A DNA stretch of 64,000 bases from Saccharicrinis sp963663905 (GTDB lineage Bacteria > Bacteroidota > Bacteroidia > Bacteroidales > Marinilabiliaceae): NCBI GenBank assembly GCA_963663905.2, contig OY760657.1:2976001-3040000 (forward strand), written 5' to 3'. The position numbers and the translations under genes were made by a program. This document shows positions 1 through 8,554 of the stretch, piece by piece. Each line of letters begins with the position of its first letter. Position 1 is the first letter of the stretch. Below the pieces are notes generated by a model that saw only the letters and a program-made list of their open reading frames with translations, was not told the DNA's origin and searched no databases.

Positions 1-567
1 ATGAAAAAGTTATTTATGATATGCATGGTTGTTTTGTCTATGTTTTCCTGTCAAAAAGAGGATAATCAAAGAATAGAATTAGATAATGATTACTTTCCTC
101 TTAATGTTGGCAATCAATGGAATTTTGAATTGGCAGGAAAAGACTTGATTGTTGACCAAACTGAAATTGACGGAATTGAGTATTTTAAATTTGTTAATGA
201 TTACGGTACTACTTCATATTATCGGAAACAAAATGACCGAATATATATTAAAAGCTCTTCTAAAGATAGTGAGGAAGAAATGATATTTGATTTGGCCGCC
301 AATATTGATCAAACTTGGGAATACGGAGCAGGTTATGTTACACTTGTCAGCAGAAATGCGACTATAACTATTGGCGATACTCAAATTGATAGTTGCTTAC
401 AATTTAATTTCCATAATAAGAATTTAATTGATTATGGTTCTACAATGTGGTTAGCACCCGGAATTGGATTAATTCAACGAACATGTCAGGAATGTTTTGG
501 TTCTGGATTTGAAATCCTACAACTTGAAACTGCAATTATTAATACTCAATTGATCGAATTTAATTAA
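1..567 (+). CDS. Putative lipoprotein of unknown function
   Basis: 188-residue protein. An N-terminal hydrophobic segment ends in a lipobox-like FSC at Cys17, followed by a polar, acidic stretch, so it is probably a lipoprotein exported to the envelope. The rest is soluble and beta-rich with no domain I recognise; two late CxxC-spaced cysteines (TCQEC) are notable. The ATG is the first base of the window, so the promoter is not visible, but the signal peptide makes this start credible. The next gene, also a lipoprotein, begins 11 bases after the stop, so the two are probably co-transcribed. Function unknown. Confidence 0.7.
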   Translation: MKKLFMICMVVLSMFSCQKEDNQRIELDNDYFPLNVGNQWNFELAGKDLIVDQTEIDGIEYFKFVNDYGTTSYYRKQNDRIYIKSSSKDSEEEMIFDLAANIDQTWEYGAGYVTLVSRNATITIGDTQIDSCLQFNFHNKNLIDYGSTMWLAPGIGLIQRTCQECFGSGFEILQLETAIINTQLIEFN

Positions 568-578
568 TATAAACAACC

Positions 579-1559
579 ATGAAAACTAATCTAATACATT
601 TATTGCTCTCTTTTCTTTTATTGTTTAGTGCCATTTCTTGTGAAAATACAGATGATCAAAACGAAATCGATTCTGAACTGGGATTATATGATTTTTATTT
701 ATATGATGTAAATAGTCACTTAACAACAATGATAACCTCAAGTTCAGATAAAATAGAGTTTTCATATTCAATTTCTCCGGATAGTAAAAAAATACTTTTT
801 GTTGATGAGAATGGGATTAATGAAATGAATATCGATGGTACTGAAAACCGAATCATAGTATCAAATGGAGAGAGTCCTTGTTATTCTCCTGAAGGTGATA
901 AAATAGCTTTTATCTTTGAACATAGGCTCTTTGTTATAAATACAGATGGAACAGATAAAAATCAAATCGGCGATATTGATTTAGGCTTATGGCATCCGGT
1001 TTGGTCCAAAGATGGAGAATATATTGTATGTAGTTCAGATGATGGATTATGTATTGTATCGTTAGAGGGAGATATTAAAATAATTTCTTCTGGAAATAGT
1101 GCCGATTGGTACGATTGGTCATATAATTCTAAAGAGATAGTTTATAGCAAGTCTATTACAAATAACTATACTCAAATATTTAAATACAATATACTCGAGG
1201 ATCAAGAATCTCAAATTACTGATATTGATAAATATAATTATAACCCCAAATATAATCCAGACAAGAATTCTATTCTATTTACATCATCTCATGCTAATTA
1301 TGGTGGTGACTTAATCATATGTGACGATGATGGTTTAAATCAGGAAGTAATCATACATAAGGACAAAATAGAATCTCCATACTGGTCTCCCGACGGTAAT
1401 AAAATAGTATTTGTAACAGAAGAATCAAATTTAGCAATGATTGACAAGAGTGGTGAAAATTATAAAATTATAAATAAAATATCAGGAGCTTGTATGGAAC
1501 CCCTATGGTCAAATGATGGAAATTATATTTTATATTACAGAGCGCTCTTTTATAACTAG
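579..1559 (+). CDS. TolB-like beta-propeller (PD40/WD40-like) lipoprotein
   Basis: 326 residues with a signal peptide and lipobox (AISC, Cys21). The mature part carries repeated blades with the PD40 signature: SPDSKKILF, SPEGDKIAFI, SKDGEYIVC, SPDGNKIVFV and SNDGNYILY, spaced about 40-50 residues. This is the pattern of TolB / dipeptidyl-peptidase-type six-bladed propellers, usually protein-interaction platforms in the periplasm. No Tol-Pal genes are adjacent, so it is unlikely to be TolB itself. It follows the upstream lipoprotein by 11 bases and is likely in the same transcript. Family assignment is firm; cellular role is not known. Confidence 0.8.
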   Translation: MKTNLIHLLLSFLLLFSAISCENTDDQNEIDSELGLYDFYLYDVNSHLTTMITSSSDKIEFSYSISPDSKKILFVDENGINEMNIDGTENRIIVSNGESPCYSPEGDKIAFIFEHRLFVINTDGTDKNQIGDIDLGLWHPVWSKDGEYIVCSSDDGLCIVSLEGDIKIISSGNSADWYDWSYNSKEIVYSKSITNNYTQIFKYNILEDQESQITDIDKYNYNPKYNPDKNSILFTSSHANYGGDLIICDDDGLNQEVIIHKDKIESPYWSPDGNKIVFVTEESNLAMIDKSGENYKIINKISGACMEPLWSNDGNYILYYRALFYN

Positions 1560-1666
1560 ATTTATATTAATAACTTAGGTATCCCAAACACACTTCTAAA
1601 TATTTTAGAGGTTGAACGTTAGTATGTGACAATAGGTTTGGTATTACTTGAAATAGATATAATCTG

Positions 1667-2152
1667 ATGAAGAACATTAAAATAGAAGTAAAATGGGCAG
1701 TTATTTTTTCTCTGATGACATTACTTTGGATGTTACTGGAAAAATTGTCCGGACTGCATGACAGATACATTGATTATCACCTGTATTTAACCAATCTTTT
1801 TGCTATTCCTGCCATTATAGTAATGGTAATGGCATTAAAAGACAAAAAGAAAAATCTCTACAACCATCAGATGAGTTACAAGCAAGGCCTGATTACAGGT
1901 ATTATCCTTTCCTTTATCATTGCTTTAATCAGTCCATTAACTCAATGGATAACTTCATATGTTATAACACCCGAATTTTTTCCAAATGTAATAAAGCGTT
2001 CTGTTGAATTAGGATATTATGAAACAACTGCTGATGCTGAGGCAAACTTTAATTATTTAAACTATGCAAAACAAGGTATTATTGGTGCTTTTATTATGGG
2101 AGTTGTAACAACTGCAATTGCAATGATTTTTATACGAACAAAGAAAAAATAG
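1667..2152 (+). CDS. DUF4199-type membrane protein
   Basis: 161 residues with four predicted membrane helices: an N-terminal pair (about 8-25 and 40-57), a third after a basic loop (about 75-95), and one at the C-terminus (about 137-156) ending in a basic tail. The layout and the extracytoplasmic segment ending in NYLNYAKQGIIGAF resemble the DUF4199 family common in Bacteroidota. No biochemical role is established for the family. The downstream gene is on the same strand 44 bases away and also encodes a small membrane protein. An overlapping antisense reading frame near 1567-1770 is a shadow. Confidence 0.6.
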   Translation: MKNIKIEVKWAVIFSLMTLLWMLLEKLSGLHDRYIDYHLYLTNLFAIPAIIVMVMALKDKKKNLYNHQMSYKQGLITGIILSFIIALISPLTQWITSYVITPEFFPNVIKRSVELGYYETTADAEANFNYLNYAKQGIIGAFIMGVVTTAIAMIFIRTKKK

Positions 2153-2196
2153 AATAAGGAGCATACACCTTTCGTAAATAAGATAAGACGTACTTC

Positions 2197-2637
2197 ATGT
2201 TTAGTAAAATCAAACATCTGAAAATTAATAGAACAAGCAAAATCGGTTTGTATATAACTCTATATTTTCTGATCCTTTTAATTTTACAGGAGTTAACTTA
2301 TCGAAACGTGTATATTGATTTCATCTCTCCTTATCCTCAACCTCCGGGACATATTACTGGTGACATAGCATTTTTTGGAATTAGATTAATTGACCTTCTT
2401 ACAGGATTGACAGGTTTGATTGTATTTTATTATTCGAAAAGAAATACTCCCCTTATGATACAAATATTTCTTTTCCTGACAGGCTTAAGTGGTTTATTAG
2501 CAATTGGAAATTTACCTACTACAGAAAGAGAAAAAGTTATTTTTTATACTGCTGATATAATATTAGGAACCATCGCATTCATTGGGATAATATTACTGCA
2601 GGTAAAGAAAGAGCAGATTAGAAACAACACCCCATAA
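2197..2637 (+). CDS. Four-helix membrane protein, unknown
   Basis: 146 residues, mostly hydrophobic, with four likely membrane helices (about 17-35, 60-80, 87-105 and 115-137) and a basic C-terminal tail. A proline-rich loop (SPYPQPPGH) lies between the first and second helices. I do not recognise a family. It lies 44 bases after the DUF4199-like gene and may be co-transcribed with it. Confidence 0.55.
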   Translation: MFSKIKHLKINRTSKIGLYITLYFLILLILQELTYRNVYIDFISPYPQPPGHITGDIAFFGIRLIDLLTGLTGLIVFYYSKRNTPLMIQIFLFLTGLSGLLAIGNLPTTEREKVIFYTADIILGTIAFIGIILLQVKKEQIRNNTP

Positions 2638-2773
2638 ATTCTTCACATATTTAAATAGGAAGTAAGTTGTAATTTGGATATTTAGCTCATACTGATTATC
2701 ATTGTTCTAGCACACAAAAAAGAAGTATTCAAACCGCAAAGAATTAACAATATACCCAAAGACATTACTTTCT

Positions 2774-2872
2774 ATGAAAAATATTTTTGAAGTCCTTTAT
2801 AATCCAACCAAAGTTTTTGAACGTCTAGACAATTTGTATGAAGAGGATTTAGACTCAAATAATAATTTTAAT
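2774..2872 (+). pseudogene. Yip1-family membrane protein, 5' fragment (split by IS66)
   Basis: An ATG at 2774 opens a frame whose first 33 codons resemble the N-terminus of Yip1-domain proteins (MKNIFEVLYNPTKVFERL). The frame runs into the insertion sequence at 2873 and stops at 2909-2911 inside it. The remainder of the gene is at 5437-5934. The last 8 bases, ATTTTAAT (2865-2872), are the target duplication. Joining base 2872 to 5437 keeps the frame (reading NNNFN then ALLIG). Expression of this fragment alone is unlikely to give a functional membrane protein. Confidence 0.85.
2865..2872. repeat. Left copy of 8-bp target-site duplication ATTTTAAT
   Basis: ATTTTAAT occurs immediately outside the left end of the IS66 element and again at 5429-5436 immediately outside the right end. 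Eight bases is the usual duplication length for the IS66 family. Both copies are identical, as in a fairly recent insertion. Confidence 0.9.
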
Positions 2873-2952
2873 GTAAGCATGCGGTCTCGCACGTATGTTA
2901 AAATTAATTGAGTTCAAGAAGTAAAGCCATTTTTAGCAACAATGTAGAAAAT

Positions 2953-4611
2953 CTAACAATTATTGGAATCTGTTGGAATAATCTCTGTTTTATTAGAATT
3001 TTTCCAATTGTGAGGTAAAAGATCTGCTAAATCTTTAGAGTAATCATTATTATAGTTTGGAATCTTTGTTAATACATCGATTAACCATTCTCGAACATCA
3101 ACATCACAAGCATTACAGCATCCTATTAAAGAATATATAACAGCAGCGTTTTCGGCAGCTTCATGATTGCCGCAAAACAAATAATTTTTTCTACCTAAAG
3201 CCAGAGGCCTAATGGCATTTTCTGCCAAGTTGTTATCCAATTTATATCGTCCATCCAAATGATAGCGTGACAAGCGGTAAAAAAGGGAATACGTATATTT
3301 CAATGCTCTTCCCATTCGTCCATTTGGTAAAACTTTCGGATAATAATTGACAATCCATTTTTCAAATGCAACCATAATTGGATAAGCCAAACGAGTACGA
3401 AGTTCTGCTCGTTGCTGAAAATCTAATTCCTGATCATCAGCCATTGTTTCGATTTGATATAGTTTACCTATCTGAAGCAATGCATATTCAGCTCCAGCTT
3501 TATCTTCCTTGAGGCTTTCTTCAAATTTACGACGCGCATGAGCCCAGCATCCCAAGAGCAAAACACCTTTCTTTTGTTCGTAGATGGAGTAAGCTTCATA
3601 TCCGTCTGTTTGGATAGCGCCTTTATAATCGTGTAAAAGTTCAACCACTACTTTTTGAGCTCTGGAACCTTTGTCGTAATGAAAATAAACCAGATTTTTC
3701 ATTACTGATCGAACCATCCACAAATAAGCTTTTACCGTCTTGTGTTTTTCATCATTTACAACAGGAACGGTGCTCTCGTCAACCTGTATATAGTCACTAT
3801 CCTTCACTATTTCTCCCAGTCGGTAATATAATGCCCGAAGCAAATCACAAACATCCTTAAACCATCCATTTACTGTTGATGCAGAAAGTATCAATCCCAA
3901 CTGTTTGAACATGGCTATCTGGCGATGAAAAGGTATATGATAGAGATATTTATTCATGATTATCTCTGCCAGTAATGATGCATCTGCATTGCTACGTGGC
4001 AATGGTAATAAGGGAAGTGAAGCAATCCTGATTCTTGATTGTTCTTCAGTTATTTGTTCTTCTGATTTTACAGCATACTTTGGGCGTATTATTTTACGCA
4101 CATAAAGTTCTCCCGGTTTATATTCTAGTACCTCAGTAACTTCTTCTCCTATACGTACCCAGTTTTCATTAAGACCTTCTGGTTCTATAAACTCTTCTTC
4201 TCTTCTAAGATCTTCAGGAAGTGGTAAACGAACAGGTTTCTTTTTTTCTTTTTGTGGTTTGCGACGTTCGTAAGCGATTATTTCTTTGTCAGCTTCTTTT
4301 GTCAGCTTTTCTTCCTCCGGCAATAAGTCCAATCCGTCCCAGTCTATTTTCCTTTGATCAGGATTCTCTGGTATATACCGTTCTCTGGAAGGATTCCACA
4401 TTTTACGTTTATACCAGGCTAATTGATCTAATAGCTTATCAATTTTTTCTGATTGCTGCTTAATGATAGTATCTTTTTCTCTATTTTCTTTTTCAAGAGT
4501 ATCTAATGTACCATTATCTGCATGACGAAAACGAGATACTTCTGCATAGAGTTCATCTCTTTGCTGAAGTAGTTCTTGTATGAAATCATCATTATCTGAA
4601 AATTGGCTCAT
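2953..4611 (-). CDS. tnpC: IS66-family transposase TnpC
   Basis: 552-residue DDE transposase, normal length for IS66 TnpC. An N-terminal coiled coil (about residues 8-70) leads to the IS66 core. Visible catalytic positions are D278 (QVDEST), D336 (QTDGYEAY) and E464 in NLAENAIRPLALGRKNYLF, the strongly conserved C-terminal motif of the family. A GCWAHARRKFEE block (about 354-365) is also typical. No internal stop or frameshift is seen, so the enzyme looks complete. It lies downstream of tnpA and tnpB, separated from tnpB by about 70 bases that contain an 8-bp inverted repeat. Confidence 0.95.
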   Translation of the reverse strand: MSQFSDNDDFIQELLQQRDELYAEVSRFRHADNGTLDTLEKENREKDTIIKQQSEKIDKLLDQLAWYKRKMWNPSRERYIPENPDQRKIDWDGLDLLPEEEKLTKEADKEIIAYERRKPQKEKKKPVRLPLPEDLRREEEFIEPEGLNENWVRIGEEVTEVLEYKPGELYVRKIIRPKYAVKSEEQITEEQSRIRIASLPLLPLPRSNADASLLAEIIMNKYLYHIPFHRQIAMFKQLGLILSASTVNGWFKDVCDLLRALYYRLGEIVKDSDYIQVDESTVPVVNDEKHKTVKAYLWMVRSVMKNLVYFHYDKGSRAQKVVVELLHDYKGAIQTDGYEAYSIYEQKKGVLLLGCWAHARRKFEESLKEDKAGAEYALLQIGKLYQIETMADDQELDFQQRAELRTRLAYPIMVAFEKWIVNYYPKVLPNGRMGRALKYTYSLFYRLSRYHLDGRYKLDNNLAENAIRPLALGRKNYLFCGNHEAAENAAVIYSLIGCCNACDVDVREWLIDVLTKIPNYNNDYSKDLADLLPHNWKNSNKTEIIPTDSNNC

Positions 4612-4681
4612 TTATCCCCTGATCTATTAGACGCCTAAAGATAGTAAAATCAGGGGGTGTAGCCTAATTTGCGAATGGAAA

Positions 4682-5032
4682 TCAGATTGATTTTTGACGT
4701 TTTTTCAATCTTCTTTTTATAGGTTTTACATTGTCTACAATCATCATTAATTCCTGCCAGGTTATTTGCTGTGACACGATATCTTCATTAAATCTAGGTA
4801 ATGTAAAAGTGCCATTTTCAAGTCTCTTATGGTAAATAACCAATCCTCCATGCTCTAAATGGAGAACTTTCATTATACTCATATTTCGATTAACAAAAAT
4901 AAAGGCCTCTCCATCTTGTACATTACGTTTCATAATAGAACTAACTACGCCACTTAGGGTATAGAAACTTTTACGCATATCAACTGGTGCCGGGTATAGG
5001 AAATACTGAAGCTTCCCATGTAAATTAAACAT
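4682..5032 (-). CDS. tnpB: IS66 accessory protein TnpB (Orf2)
   Basis: 116 residues with the family hallmark PVDMRKSFYTLSGVV (compare DMRKGFDGL) and a C-terminal basic tail. TnpB is required with TnpA and TnpC for IS66-type transposition, although its biochemical role is unclear. It starts 12 bases after the end of tnpA, consistent with one transcript. It is about the usual length and appears intact. Confidence 0.93.
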   Translation of the reverse strand: MFNLHGKLQYFLYPAPVDMRKSFYTLSGVVSSIMKRNVQDGEAFIFVNRNMSIMKVLHLEHGGLVIYHKRLENGTFTLPRFNEDIVSQQITWQELMMIVDNVKPIKRRLKKRQKSI

Positions 5033-5044
5033 AGTCTGGTTTTA

Positions 5045-5359
5045 TTAAAGATGAATAATTGCTTTGAGAACTGATAGATCTAATTCCCCAGTGAGCTTTA
5101 GCTTTGTTCCGTTTGGAAAAGTAAACTCAAATGTGTTATTATCAATTGTTTTTTCATCTCTTACAATCGGTACCTCTTTTGTATATTTCTTCTCTTTTAT
5201 TACCAGAGGCACAAAACTCTGAACTTGTTCTTCTTGCAATGTCTTTTTCCATTTGTAGAAAGTTGAAACTGCAAATCCTTGGTTGGAACAAAAATCTCTA
5301 ACGCTTAATCCTGATTGTTCTTGTTCTTCTATTAACTTCCTGTAACTCGATTCTTTCAT
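5045..5359 (-). CDS. tnpA: IS66 accessory protein TnpA (Orf1), helix-turn-helix
   Basis: About 104 residues from the ATG at 5359 (a TTG at 5377 would add six residues). The N-terminus has the HTH segment typical of IS66/IS3-type TnpA: SGLSVRDFCSNQGFAVSTFYKWKK. I prefer the ATG because the promoter -7 box (TAGCTTTG, 5375-5382) would put transcription start between the two candidates. First gene of the tnpABC operon. Confidence 0.88.
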   Translation of the reverse strand: MKESSYRKLIEEQEQSGLSVRDFCSNQGFAVSTFYKWKKTLQEEQVQSFVPLVIKEKKYTKEVPIVRDEKTIDNNTFEFTFPNGTKLKLTGELDLSVLKAIIHL

Positions 5360-5374
5360 ACTTATTTTTTGAAT

Positions 5375-5405
5375 CAAAGCTAAGTAGGCATGCTTTTGTT
5401 AACAA
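5375..5405 (-). promoter_or_regulatory. tnpA promoter inside the IS66 right end
   Basis: On the minus strand, TTG (5403-5405) is followed after exactly 20 bases by TAGCTTTG (5375-5382). This matches the Bacteroidota -33/-7 promoter (TTTG or TTG, 19-21 bases, TAnnTTTG). It lies about 15 bases upstream of the tnpA ATG and within the element, so the IS carries its own promoter. Confidence 0.7.
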
Positions 5406-5428
5406 TATGTATCAGGCCGAATGGATAC

Positions 5429-5436
5429 ATTTTAAT
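5429..5436. repeat. Right copy of 8-bp target-site duplication ATTTTAAT
   Basis: Identical to 2865-2872 and directly abutting the right end of the IS66 element. It sits in the same codon phase in the Yip1 gene on both sides (AT of one codon, then TTT AAT). Confidence 0.9.
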
Positions 5437-5934
5437 GCTTTATTAATTGGAGCTTTAGCAGGTCTTTATTCTTGTTTTATAGAATATGGACATCTAAAAG
5501 AAATAGCTTCAGGAGTCTGGGTTATTGTCCTCTGCCTTTTTATTATTCTAATATCATCTGGTATTGTAATGTTGATGTACAATTACATTTTTACATATAT
5601 TTTATATTGGTTTGGAAAATTATTGGGTAGTAATGGAGTTGTTGCAGACACGCGAACGGTAATAACTTATTCATTAACACCCGGAATTATAAACTTATTT
5701 ATATTGTGGACTATAAGTTATATCTCAAAACAAACAGGGTTAGATACAGAATTGCAATTATGGACACAAAGAATAATATCAATAGTATTCTTTACATGGA
5801 CAATGACAATTATAGTAATTGGTTTCAAGACTTTAAATAAGTATGGCATTGTGAAAGCTATATTGAATTTATTTCCACTTATTGCAATAGGATTATTCTA
5901 CTTATGGATTAAACATAGTCTTATTCATAATTAA
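5437..5934 (+). pseudogene. Yip1-family membrane protein, 3' fragment (split by IS66)
   Basis: Remaining 165 codons of the gene that starts at 2774. Four to five hydrophobic helices are visible. The stretch from YILYWFGKLLGSNG through VITYSLTPGIINLF to GFKTLNKYGIVKAILNLFP follows the Yip1 domain pattern. The 198-residue reconstructed protein is a normal size for bacterial Yip1 proteins, whose function is poorly known. An ATG at 5407 lies in the IS end and is in frame, so a truncated or fused product starting MYQAEWIHFN could be made if transcribed; I treat it as a by-product of the insertion, not an independent gene. Confidence 0.85.
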
Positions 5935-6020
5935 CAAACCTGTTAGATTCTATAGCTAAATTTCAGTCAAGGATAAATTGAGTTTGTATAATTGATAATG
6001 CGATTGTAGTTGTTAAAATA

Positions 6021-6692
6021 ATGACGTATAAGAAAACTGTAAGTTTAAAAGATAACCAAGGGCTTAAACATTTTATATTATTCATATGCGGAATAATAAT
6101 TTCAATTATTTCATTTGGAACTCTATTTCTTATTGAGTATTCCCAATTAAATTATCAGATAAATGAAAACCTGTCATTAAGAAGTATTTCTAAATCAATT
6201 TCCTATTGTTTTTTAGTAGCTTGTTTTGAAGAGTTTTTATTTAGATATCTATTTTTAAAAAGATGGTTACAAGATTCAAAAAAATCATACAGCATAAACG
6301 TTATATATTTAGGAATAATAAGTTCTTTGATATTTGGTTTTTTACATCTGGAGCTTTCACTCTTTCCCAAGTTACAAATATACTTAGCACTATCAGCAAT
6401 TTCTTTATTTTATGGAGTATATAAGTTAAGGTCTATTTGGATAGCAATTGGAATGCATTTTTCATGGAATTTAATAGAAGGTGTAATCTTTCCTTTTCAA
6501 GGTTCAGGTTCAAATATTGAAAGTCTGTTTATTCTTAAAACTAAACTAAATATATGGCCTGAAAACAGCAACTATATGATCTTATCTGTTTTTTTTGAAT
6601 TGCTAATACTCATTTGTTTGTCTAGAATTGATATATTTAAAATTACGAAAGTATCTAAACAACCCTTAAATGGTAATTTTAAGCAGATTTAA
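6021..6692 (+). CDS. CPBP-family intramembrane metalloprotease (CAAX protease-like)
   Basis: 223 residues with six to seven hydrophobic helices. The three CPBP/Abi catalytic motifs are present in order: EEFLFR (EExxxR, about residues 73-78), FGFLH (FxxxH, about 109-113) and HFSWN (HxxxN, about 149-153). These residues form the active site in Rce1-like glutamate-type intramembrane proteases. Bacterial members are linked to bacteriocin immunity or membrane-protein processing, but the substrate here cannot be told. It stands alone between the disrupted Yip1 gene and a small membrane protein. Confidence 0.88.
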   Translation: MTYKKTVSLKDNQGLKHFILFICGIIISIISFGTLFLIEYSQLNYQINENLSLRSISKSISYCFLVACFEEFLFRYLFLKRWLQDSKKSYSINVIYLGIISSLIFGFLHLELSLFPKLQIYLALSAISLFYGVYKLRSIWIAIGMHFSWNLIEGVIFPFQGSGSNIESLFILKTKLNIWPENSNYMILSVFFELLILICLSRIDIFKITKVSKQPLNGNFKQI

Positions 6693-6869
6693 AGTCTTTG
6701 GAATCTTTTGAATTCCTTGTAAGAATTAATATTCGTAAAATGTAGGCTATAAGAAATTTATGCAAAACCAACCATTTGATTGTTACTTCTTGACCATTGA
6801 CGGTGGTGTAATTGTATCAATTAATCACTAATATCTGATCAATAAAATAAGTATCTCAAAAATATATTA

Positions 6870-7310
6870 ATGACAATAAAACAAAGTATAAAAGAATGGT
6901 TTATTTGGCATTGGCCGAATCGCAAAACTGTAACAGGCTGGTCATTCATTATTTTTCTTTTTGCTTTGCTTGCGCTATTAATACATGGAAATCCATTTGA
7001 GGCCTCTATGAATTTAAAACGATACAAAGGTATTGCTGATGATGCTGTAATAGTTAATATTAAAAGAACAGAATATTTAAGTCAGGATGAAACTGGCAAC
7101 AAAATAAGAACATTAGGTTTTAATTTAGAATACACTTACTATGTAAAGGAAGAATTATTTTATGGAACCCATTTTTTAAATACAAGTGTTACTCACTCAA
7201 AAAAGTTAGATGATATATTAAATGGCAATTATGAAATTCGTTATATGTTATTTAATCCGGAGAAATCTACAATTACTCAAAAACAAAACGCAAGTAATAA
7301 CAAGGATTAA
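6870..7310 (+). CDS. Single-pass membrane protein, DUF3592-like
   Basis: 146 residues with a basic, aromatic N-terminus, one membrane helix (about 27-43) and an extracytoplasmic beta-rich domain. The domain pattern (AVIVNIKRTEY... LGFNLEYTYYVKEELFYGT... YMLFNPEKSTI) resembles the DUF3592-type fold in which a short variable-function domain follows a helix. No enzymatic motif is visible. The next gene starts 37 bases downstream on the same strand. Confidence 0.5.
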   Translation: MTIKQSIKEWFIWHWPNRKTVTGWSFIIFLFALLALLIHGNPFEASMNLKRYKGIADDAVIVNIKRTEYLSQDETGNKIRTLGFNLEYTYYVKEELFYGTHFLNTSVTHSKKLDDILNGNYEIRYMLFNPEKSTITQKQNASNNKD

Positions 7311-7347
7311 ATACTATTTCAGTTATTACTAACTAGAAAAAAACTTT

Positions 7348-8385
7348 ATGGCTAAAACAAAATCAAAAAGAATATTCCAAATCACATTACTCGTTTCAAC
7401 AGCAATTTCGTTATACTTTGTCCCCTATCCTATTGTTTTTGCCTGGATAAAACCATTACCTAACACTATACAGGAACAGGTAGATAAAGCAGCTGACTAT
7501 GGATTTGATGGTATTATTGTTTATGTAGATAAAAAGGGGGAAGAACCTGCATATTACGCTTCAGGTTATAAAAACAAGGAAAATAAAATTCCTGCCGCCC
7601 CTCATTCTTTATTTAAAATAGCCAGCGTAAGTAAACTTTACAATGCTGTGTCCATTGCTAAATTAGTGCGAAATAACAAGATTAGCTTAGACAAAACCCT
7701 GGCCGATTATTTACCTGAATTACAAGGGAAAATTGAGTATGCTGATCAGATTACCATAAGAATGATGGTTCAGCACCGCAGTGGAATTCCAAATTTTACA
7801 GATACCTATATGTATTGGGCTGCACCAAAAGAAACCGCAGATGAAAATCTCGCTTTAATTCTGAATCAACCGGCCAATTTTAAACCTGGTGAAGGTTATG
7901 AATATTGCAACACCAACTATTTATTACTTGACAGAATAATGAACAGAGTTCTGGGGTATCCTACATTTCAATATATACAGGAAGAGATTTTAACTCCGCT
8001 TAATCTATCTCACACCTATGGTTCTGTAAATGATGTAAACATGGATGATGTAATGAGTGGCTATTATGTTGGTTATGAATACGATTTAAAAACAGATAAC
8101 GTTGGATCGATGTTGGCTACAGCAGAAGATCTGGGTAAGTTTATCCGAGCTTTAAACGATGGATCTGTATTTAATGATAAAACAGAACAAGATATTTATT
8201 CTTCAATATACAAATATGAGCATACCGGATTAATTCCCGGCTATCAAACCATTGCCAAATACCACCATGATATTGATGCTGTAGTCATTCAATTTACCAA
8301 TACAGTTAATTTTGAGGGATACAACTGGAACATGTCTGAAGTAATGTATAGCAGAATCGTAAAGATATTGAAGAAGGAGAACTAG
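7348..8385 (+). CDS. Class C beta-lactamase / penicillin-binding-like serine hydrolase
   Basis: 345 residues. An N-terminal membrane anchor or signal (about 9-33) is followed by a beta-lactamase fold. The catalytic motifs are SVSK (Ser93-Lys96), YCN (Tyr186-Asn188) and HTG (292-294), in correct order and spacing for the AmpC/DD-peptidase/esterase superfamily. RSGIPNF and IPGYQT around the motifs are also typical. Such proteins can be beta-lactamases, D-aminopeptidases or esterases; sequence alone does not decide. It stands after a DUF3592-like gene, with no ampR-type regulator nearby. Confidence 0.85.
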   Translation: MAKTKSKRIFQITLLVSTAISLYFVPYPIVFAWIKPLPNTIQEQVDKAADYGFDGIIVYVDKKGEEPAYYASGYKNKENKIPAAPHSLFKIASVSKLYNAVSIAKLVRNNKISLDKTLADYLPELQGKIEYADQITIRMMVQHRSGIPNFTDTYMYWAAPKETADENLALILNQPANFKPGEGYEYCNTNYLLLDRIMNRVLGYPTFQYIQEEILTPLNLSHTYGSVNDVNMDDVMSGYYVGYEYDLKTDNVGSMLATAEDLGKFIRALNDGSVFNDKTEQDIYSSIYKYEHTGLIPGYQTIAKYHHDIDAVVIQFTNTVNFEGYNWNMSEVMYSRIVKILKKEN

Positions 8386-8554
8386 CTGTGATTATTGGAT
8401 TAAAGATGAGCTACTTTTGTTTATCCTATCTTCCCCCTATCGAAGTATACAACAACATAAACAATGCTTCATAACATTTTACAGCAAACAGTTAAATTAG
8501 AAACGACCGACAATTATTAAAAGCCAATTCGAATTGAGTAAAAATATTTAGATA

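Larger units (their letters stand above)
2873..5428 (-). mobile_element. Complete IS66-family insertion sequence
   Basis: A 2556-bp element carrying tnpA, tnpB and tnpC on the minus strand. Its ends form imperfect inverted repeats of the type GTAnnCATnCGGnCT: the left end reads inward GTAAGCATGCGGTCTC, and the right end reads inward (minus strand) GTATCCATTCGGCCTG. GTA at the outer tip fits IS66 ends. It is flanked by an identical 8-bp duplication (ATTTTAAT). All three frames look intact, so the element may still be able to move. It interrupts a Yip1-family gene. A stem (CCCCTGAT at 4616-4623 with ATCAGGGG at 4649-4656) lies just before tnpC. Confidence 0.92.

Noticed and set aside
1567..1770. 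Minus-strand frame overlapping the DUF4199 gene
   Set aside because: Mostly antisense to the start of a convincing membrane-protein gene and has no recognisable motif.
4221..4463. Small plus-strand frame opposite tnpC
   Set aside because: Antisense shadow of the transposase frame with no start context or homology.
2875..5395. AAGCATGC (2875-2882) and GCATGCTT (5388-5395) as the IS66 terminal repeats
   Set aside because: Flanks outside these sites give no target duplication. The true ends at 2873 and 5428 have both GTA tips and an exact 8-bp duplication.
5407..5934. Independent membrane-protein gene starting at 5407
   Set aside because: Its first ten codons lie inside the IS end and target repeat. 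The remainder continues the interrupted Yip1-family gene in frame.
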